From NCBI GenBank assembly GCA_005888465.1, contig VAYJ01000191.1:1-9660 (forward strand): a stretch of DNA of 9,660 nt, read 5' to 3'. The notes beneath the pieces were generated by a model. That model had not been told where the DNA came from. It searched no databases and saw nothing but the letters and a program-made list of their open reading frames with translations. The position numbers and the translations under genes are program-made. This document shows, piece by piece, positions 6,707 through 9,660 of this stretch (the first letter of the stretch is position 1; every line of letters starts with the position of its first letter). Source of the DNA: Actinomycetota bacterium. Lineage in GTDB: Bacteria; Actinomycetota; UBA4738.

Positions 6707-7683
6707 TCGTGGTGGGAGCGCACTTCGGTCCCGAGTGGCACTTGTCGCTGGGAAGGGTCATCGCGTTCCTCATCCTGATCCAGGTGTTCGTGCAACCCCT
6801 CTCCGAGCTCTCGGAGACCTTCGATCAGACCCAGACGGCCGTCGCCGGCTGGCGCAAGATCCAGACGGTGCTGGACATGCCGATCGAGATCGTGGAGCCG
6901 GACCCGGGACGTCACCTCCCCTCGGGCGCGCTCACTGTGCAGGCCCGGAGCCTGGAGTTCGCGTATGCGGATGGCGGCGGTCTGGTCCTGCGCGGCATCG
7001 ACGCTGACATCGCGGCCGGAGCCCACGTGGCGATCGTCGGTGAGACCGGGTGCGGCAAGACCACCTTCGCCAAGCTCCTGTGCCGGCTCGCGGATCCGAC
7101 GGAGGGGTGGATCCGCATCGGAGGCATCGATCTTCGGGAGCTGGCACCGACGTCCCGCCGCACCGCCATCCGGATGGTGCCGCAGGACGGCGTGCTCTTC
7201 GACACGACGATCAGGGAGAACGTGCGGTACGGGCGGGAGGGGGCCACCGACCTGGAGGTCGAGACCGCCTTCGACGAGCTCGGGCTCCGATGGTGGGTGG
7301 AGGGGCTGCCGGACGGGCTGGACACGCTTGCCGGCGAACGGGGCGAGAGCCTCTCGGTCGGTGAGCGTCAGCTCGTTGCGCTCGCGCGCGCGCAGCTCTC
7401 CGGCCCCGGTCTGCTCATCCTGGACGAGGCGACGAGCGCGGTCGACCCCGAGACCGAGCGCGCGATCGGCGAGGCCCTGGAGCACCTGTCGGAGGGTCGA
7501 ACGACCGTCACGATCGCGCATCGCCTGTCGACGGCGGAGGCGGCCGACTTCGTCCTGGTCTTCGACCGGGGGCGGATCGTCGAGCGCGGCCGCCACGGCG
7601 AGCTCGTCGCCCAAGGCGGTGTCTACGCGTCGTTGTACCGGAGCTGGCTCGGCAACACACGGGCCGGCGACCGCACGCGCTGA
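6703..7683 (+). CDS. Second ABC exporter half-transporter, 3' part (end of TM5, TM6 and canonical ATPase site)
   Basis: This is the C-terminal part of the same exporter subunit, 326 residues if read from GTG 6703. It begins within TM5 (VIVVGAHFG) and has TM6 (VIAFLILIQVFVQPLSEL). A complete NBD follows: Walker A GETGCGKT (7039-7062), Q-loop VPQDGVLFD, Walker B LLILDE with catalytic Glu at 7426-7428, and H-loop His at 7519-7521 (IAHRLST). The signature is degenerate: LSVGE (7351-7365) in place of LSGGQ, continuing RQLVALARAQL. With the partner gene this gives one working and one degenerate ATP site. The GTG at 6703 overlaps the TGA that ends the 5' part, so restart is conceivable, but the ribosome binding site is poor and the first membrane helices would be on a separate chain. 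Intact relatives would span 5756-7683 as one gene. The 3' end overlaps the convergent MFS gene by 61 bp. Confidence 0.85.
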   Translation: MIVVGAHFGPEWHLSLGRVIAFLILIQVFVQPLSELSETFDQTQTAVAGWRKIQTVLDMPIEIVEPDPGRHLPSGALTVQARSLEFAYADGGGLVLRGIDADIAAGAHVAIVGETGCGKTTFAKLLCRLADPTEGWIRIGGIDLRELAPTSRRTAIRMVPQDGVLFDTTIRENVRYGREGATDLEVETAFDELGLRWWVEGLPDGLDTLAGERGESLSVGERQLVALARAQLSGPGLLILDEATSAVDPETERAIGEALEHLSEGRTTVTIAHRLSTAEAADFVLVFDRGRIVERGRHGELVAQGGVYASLYRSWLGNTRAGDRTR

Positions 7684-8864
7684 AGCACCCGGAGCGCGAA
7701 CGCCGACGCGGCGACGGCGATCACGCCCCCGCCCGCGAGCCCGACCCGCGGCCCGAGGTGCTCGCCCACCCAGCCAGCGACCGGCCCGCCGAGCGGCGTG
7801 CTCCCGAGGAACACCACCGTGTAGAGCGACATCACGCGCCCGCGCATCTGGGGCGTCGAGGTGAGCTGCAGCGTCGAGTTGGCGGCGACCGCGAAGGCGA
7901 TGCCCGCCGCGCCCAGCGGCGGAAGGAGGAGCCACGCGACCCCGAGCGATGGCGCCAGGGCGAGCCCGACCGCGATCGCTCCGAGCACGACGCCGAGGCG
8001 GGCGAGCCTCCGCGAGTCCGGCTGCCTCGCCCGGCTCGCCATCACGAGCGCGCCCACGAGGGACCCCAAGCCGAAGAGCGACAGGATCACGCCGTAGGTC
8101 GATGAGCGGCCGTGGAACGTCCTCACGGCGAGGAGCGGGAGCAACACCATGAAGTTGAACGCGCACAGGAACACGACCGCCATGAGCGCCATCGGGAGCC
8201 GAAGCTCCGGCGTTCGCCAGACGTAGCGAACCCCCTCCCGGATCTGCCCCGCCGCGCGCGCCGCGTGCTCCCGCGGGTGCAGGTCGCCGACCCGCATCGA
8301 CACGAGGGCGACGACCACGGCCAGGTACGAGATCGCGTTGATGAGGAACACGGGCGCGGTGCCGAAAACGCCGATCAGCACGCCGGCGATCGCCGGGCCG
8401 ACGATGCGGGCTCCCGTGAACGTGGCCGTGTTCAGGCTCATCGCGTTCGTCAGGTCGTCCGGCCCGACCATCTCCAGGTAGAAGCTCTGGCGCGTCGGCA
8501 TGTCGATCGCGGTCACGCACCCTGAGAGGAACGAGAGCGTGTAGACCATCCACAGTTGCACGACGTGGGTGGCGACCAGGCCGAAGAGCGTGGCCGCGAC
8601 CAGCGCGTAGCAGACCTGAGTGACCAGCTGGATCCGCCGGTTGTCGAACCGGTCGGCGACGAGCCCGCCCCAGGCGCCGAAGAGCAGGATCGGAAGGAAC
8701 TGGAGCGAGGTGTCAAACCCCAGCGCGACGCCGCTGCCGGTGAGCTGCAACACCAGCCACGGCGCGGCCACGCCCTGCATCCAGGTCCCCGTTCCCGAGA
8801 GCAGCTGTCCGATCACGAACAGCCGGAAATTGCGCACCCGAAGCGACTGGAAGGTACCCGGCAC
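7623..8864 (-). CDS. MFS efflux transporter (EntS/MFS_3-like)
   Basis: This is a proton-driven export pump of the inner membrane, 413 residues from the GTG at 8864, the usual length for a 12-helix MFS protein. The opening FQSLRVRNFRLFVIGQLLSG, then TWMQGVAAPWLVLQLTGS and LQFLPILLFGAWGGLVADR, are typical of the PF05977 group that includes the enterobactin exporter EntS and macrolide pumps. Motif A is GGLVADRFDNRR at about 66-77, between TM2 and TM3. Also visible are DMPTRQSFYLEMVGPDDLTNA after TM4, SLFGLGSLVGALVM in the second half, and RGRVMSLYTVVFLGSTPLGG near TM10/11. Possible substrates are drugs or siderophores and cannot be fixed. The frame is open to an ATG at 8990, but that would add 42 poorly conserved residues and run across the divergent spacer. 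GTG 8864 fits a promoter at 8878-8906 with an almost leaderless transcript, though it has no Shine-Dalgarno. Confidence 0.9.
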   Translation of the reverse strand: MPGTFQSLRVRNFRLFVIGQLLSGTGTWMQGVAAPWLVLQLTGSGVALGFDTSLQFLPILLFGAWGGLVADRFDNRRIQLVTQVCYALVAATLFGLVATHVVQLWMVYTLSFLSGCVTAIDMPTRQSFYLEMVGPDDLTNAMSLNTATFTGARIVGPAIAGVLIGVFGTAPVFLINAISYLAVVVALVSMRVGDLHPREHAARAAGQIREGVRYVWRTPELRLPMALMAVVFLCAFNFMVLLPLLAVRTFHGRSSTYGVILSLFGLGSLVGALVMASRARQPDSRRLARLGVVLGAIAVGLALAPSLGVAWLLLPPLGAAGIAFAVAANSTLQLTSTPQMRGRVMSLYTVVFLGSTPLGGPVAGWVGEHLGPRVGLAGGGVIAVAASAFALRVLQRVRSPARVLPSQLRYNDA

Positions 8865-8877
8865 GCCGCTATGTTCG

Positions 8878-8906
8878 CAGCTATTCGTCCCGGCAGCCCA
8901 AGTCAA
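8878..8906 (-). promoter_or_regulatory. Candidate promoter of the MFS gene
   Basis: On the minus strand, TTGACT (8906-8901, 5/6 match) is followed after 17 bp by TAGCTG (8883-8878, a poor -10). Initiation would fall near 8871, only about 7 nt before the GTG at 8864, which would explain the absent ribosome binding site. The -35 box overlaps the palindrome at 8905-8920. Confidence 0.4.
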
Positions 8907-8920
8907 GCCCGGACGGGCTT
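8905..8920. promoter_or_regulatory. 16-bp palindrome, candidate operator
   Basis: AAGCCCG and CGGGCTT are perfect 7-bp inverted arms around a GA centre. It lies between the divergent MFS gene and the 163-residue secreted-protein gene and overlaps the candidate MFS -35 box. A dimeric repressor site is the natural reading; a hairpin without a T-run is the alternative. No regulator gene lies in the window. Confidence 0.4.
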
Positions 8921-8998
8921 CATCGCTCGTTGCCGAACCGTAACCAGGCCGGCACTCCCCTGTGATGTCGGCTTCCCACACTATGAGCATCCGAGAGA

Positions 8999-9004
8999 GG
9001 GAGG
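8999..9004 (+). promoter_or_regulatory. Ribosome binding site of the 163-residue secreted-protein gene
   Basis: GGGAGG lies 6 nt before the ATG at 9011. This polypurine stretch also shows that the opposite-strand ATG at 8990 is not a credible MFS start, since its upstream region reads as pyrimidines. Confidence 0.75.
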
Positions 9005-9010
9005 TGCGGT

Positions 9011-9502
9011 ATGAAGCGGCTCATCCTGGTGGCGCTGCTCGTGGGGACCGCGATCGGGTACATCGCGGTGCGCGCTATCGGTTCCACTCCGGTCGGCACG
9101 GATCGAAGCCCCGCGGCGTTCGTCCAGAGCCCGGCGGCACCGGCCGAGACGCCCGCGGGAACTCGCGAGACACCGGCGAGGTCCTCAGCCCTGGTTCCGG
9201 CCGCTGCATTGTGCGACCCCGATCTGCTGCTCGCGGCCGTGGTTGCGGCTGGTCCCGCCCCCGAGGGGCTGTACTGGGCATCCGTGGAAGTCGCGAACTG
9301 TCGGAACGGATACGCGCGAGTCTGGGCGATCACCGGCGGAACGCCGCCACCAGGCATCCAACTCGAGGGCAGCGAGCAGGTGTTCCTGAAGGACGTCGGC
9401 GGGACGTGGCAGGTCTTCACCTCTGGCAGCGGACTCGATTGCGTGTCCGAGCCCCTCGGCCCTGACATGAAGGAGGCCTGCGAGGCCCTCGGGTTGCACT
9501 AG
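9011..9502 (+). CDS. Secreted or membrane-anchored protein with four cysteines, unknown function
   Basis: The product is 163 residues and I do not recognise the family. It begins with MKR and a hydrophobic segment (about 4-22) without an obvious signal peptidase site, so it may be cleaved or stay as an N-terminal anchor. A low-complexity Ala/Pro/Thr/Ser linker follows (about 25-63), as in wall-spanning stems. The compact C-terminal domain (about 66-163) holds four Cys (68, 97, 144, 157), an even number suited to two disulfides outside the cell, with notable stretches LYWASVEVANCRNGYARVWAI and EQVFLKDVGGTWQVFTSG. The ending GGTWQVFTSG, with its Trp, resembles the last strand of small secreted actinobacterial domains of unknown role. 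A strong ribosome binding site fixes the start. It is divergent from the MFS gene and 31 bp upstream of a lipoprotein gene on the same strand, so the last two may be one unit. Confidence 0.82.
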   Translation: MKRLILVALLVGTAIGYIAVRAIGSTPVGTDRSPAAFVQSPAAPAETPAGTRETPARSSALVPAAALCDPDLLLAAVVAAGPAPEGLYWASVEVANCRNGYARVWAITGGTPPPGIQLEGSEQVFLKDVGGTWQVFTSGSGLDCVSEPLGPDMKEACEALGLH

Positions 9503-9524
9503 CGGGGTCGATAGGCTTTGCGCC

Positions 9525-9529
9525 GGAGG
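9525..9529 (+). promoter_or_regulatory. Ribosome binding site of the lipoprotein gene
   Basis: GGAGG lies 4 nt before GTG 9534. The in-frame GTG at 9531 is too close to it. An in-frame ATG at 9573 has its own GAGGG (9559-9563), but starting there would remove the positive n-region of the signal peptide. Confidence 0.5.
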
Positions 9530-9533
9530 CGTG

Positions 9534-9660
9534 GTGAGACCGACACGCACGAAGGGACGAGGGCATCGCCGCATGGCGGCCGCCGCGGCGGTGCTCCTCG
9601 TTTCGTGCGGATCCCACGTCGCGAGCCCGACGGCCCCAACCGCAGGCGCATCGGTCCCGG
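9534..9660 (+). CDS. Lipoprotein, N-terminal part; runs off the right edge
   Basis: Only the first 42 codons are present. They encode a lipoprotein signal peptide: basic n-region MRPTRTKGRGHRRM, hydrophobic AAAAAVLLVS and lipobox LVSC with Cys25 as the lipidation site. A Ser/Ala/Pro/Thr linker (GSHVASPTAPTAGASVP) follows. The mature domain lies outside the window, so the function is unknown; extracellular substrate-binding or anchored enzyme roles are common for such proteins. It is 31 bp downstream of the secreted four-cysteine protein gene on the same strand and probably co-transcribed with it. The start choice (GTG 9534 against ATG 9573) rests on the ribosome binding site and the charged n-region. 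Confidence 0.72.
   Translation, partial: MRPTRTKGRGHRRMAAAAAVLLVSCGSHVASPTAPTAGASVP

Noticed and set aside
6682..8553. Minus-strand open frame of 623 codons
   Set aside because: It spans antisense of the ABC gene and an out-of-frame part of the MFS gene. Both true genes have clear motifs and this frame has none.

Overview
The window is very GC-rich DNA with tightly packed genes, several GTG starts and 4-nt overlaps between genes. This, together with a C4 zinc-ribbon coiled-coil gene joined to a ribonuclease H gene, suggests a high-GC, actinobacterium-like genome, possibly an uncultured lineage. Other high-GC phyla such as Chloroflexota cannot be excluded. There are no rRNA, tRNA, CRISPR, insertion-sequence or phage features.

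Layout, left to right. (1) Positions 1-1747, minus strand: a probable operon read right to left. It holds a zinc-ribbon/coiled-coil protein, an RNase HI joined to it by a 4-nt overlap, and a secreted cupredoxin whose Ser/Pro/Glu repeat tail runs off the left edge. (2) An 85-bp divergent spacer (1748-1832), then plus-strand genes for a DUF4234-like membrane protein and a cytoplasmic gamma-glutamyltransferase-family Ntn hydrolase. (3) A 191-bp leader region (3817-4007) with a candidate promoter and two hairpins, followed by two coupled ABC exporter half-transporter genes. Their nucleotide-binding domains are complementary: one ATP site is canonical and all degenerate residues fall in the other, as in heterodimeric type IV exporters. 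The second gene is broken in this sequence: the reading frame changes near 6690, and about ten residues of TM5 appear to be missing. (4) Converging on it with a 61-bp tail-to-tail overlap, a minus-strand MFS efflux transporter of the EntS/MFS_3 type. (5) A divergent spacer (8865-9010) with a 16-bp palindrome, then plus-strand genes for a small secreted or anchored four-cysteine protein of unknown function and the start of a lipoprotein that runs off the right edge.

Working together: the genes form several small units rather than one pathway. The recurring themes are the cell envelope and export (ABC pair, MFS pump, cupredoxin, anchored protein, lipoprotein) plus housekeeping (RNase H pair, GGT). 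No clearly new multi-gene system is visible. The observations most worth following are the broken ABC subunit beside an intact, strictly asymmetric partner, and the palindrome over the putative MFS promoter.
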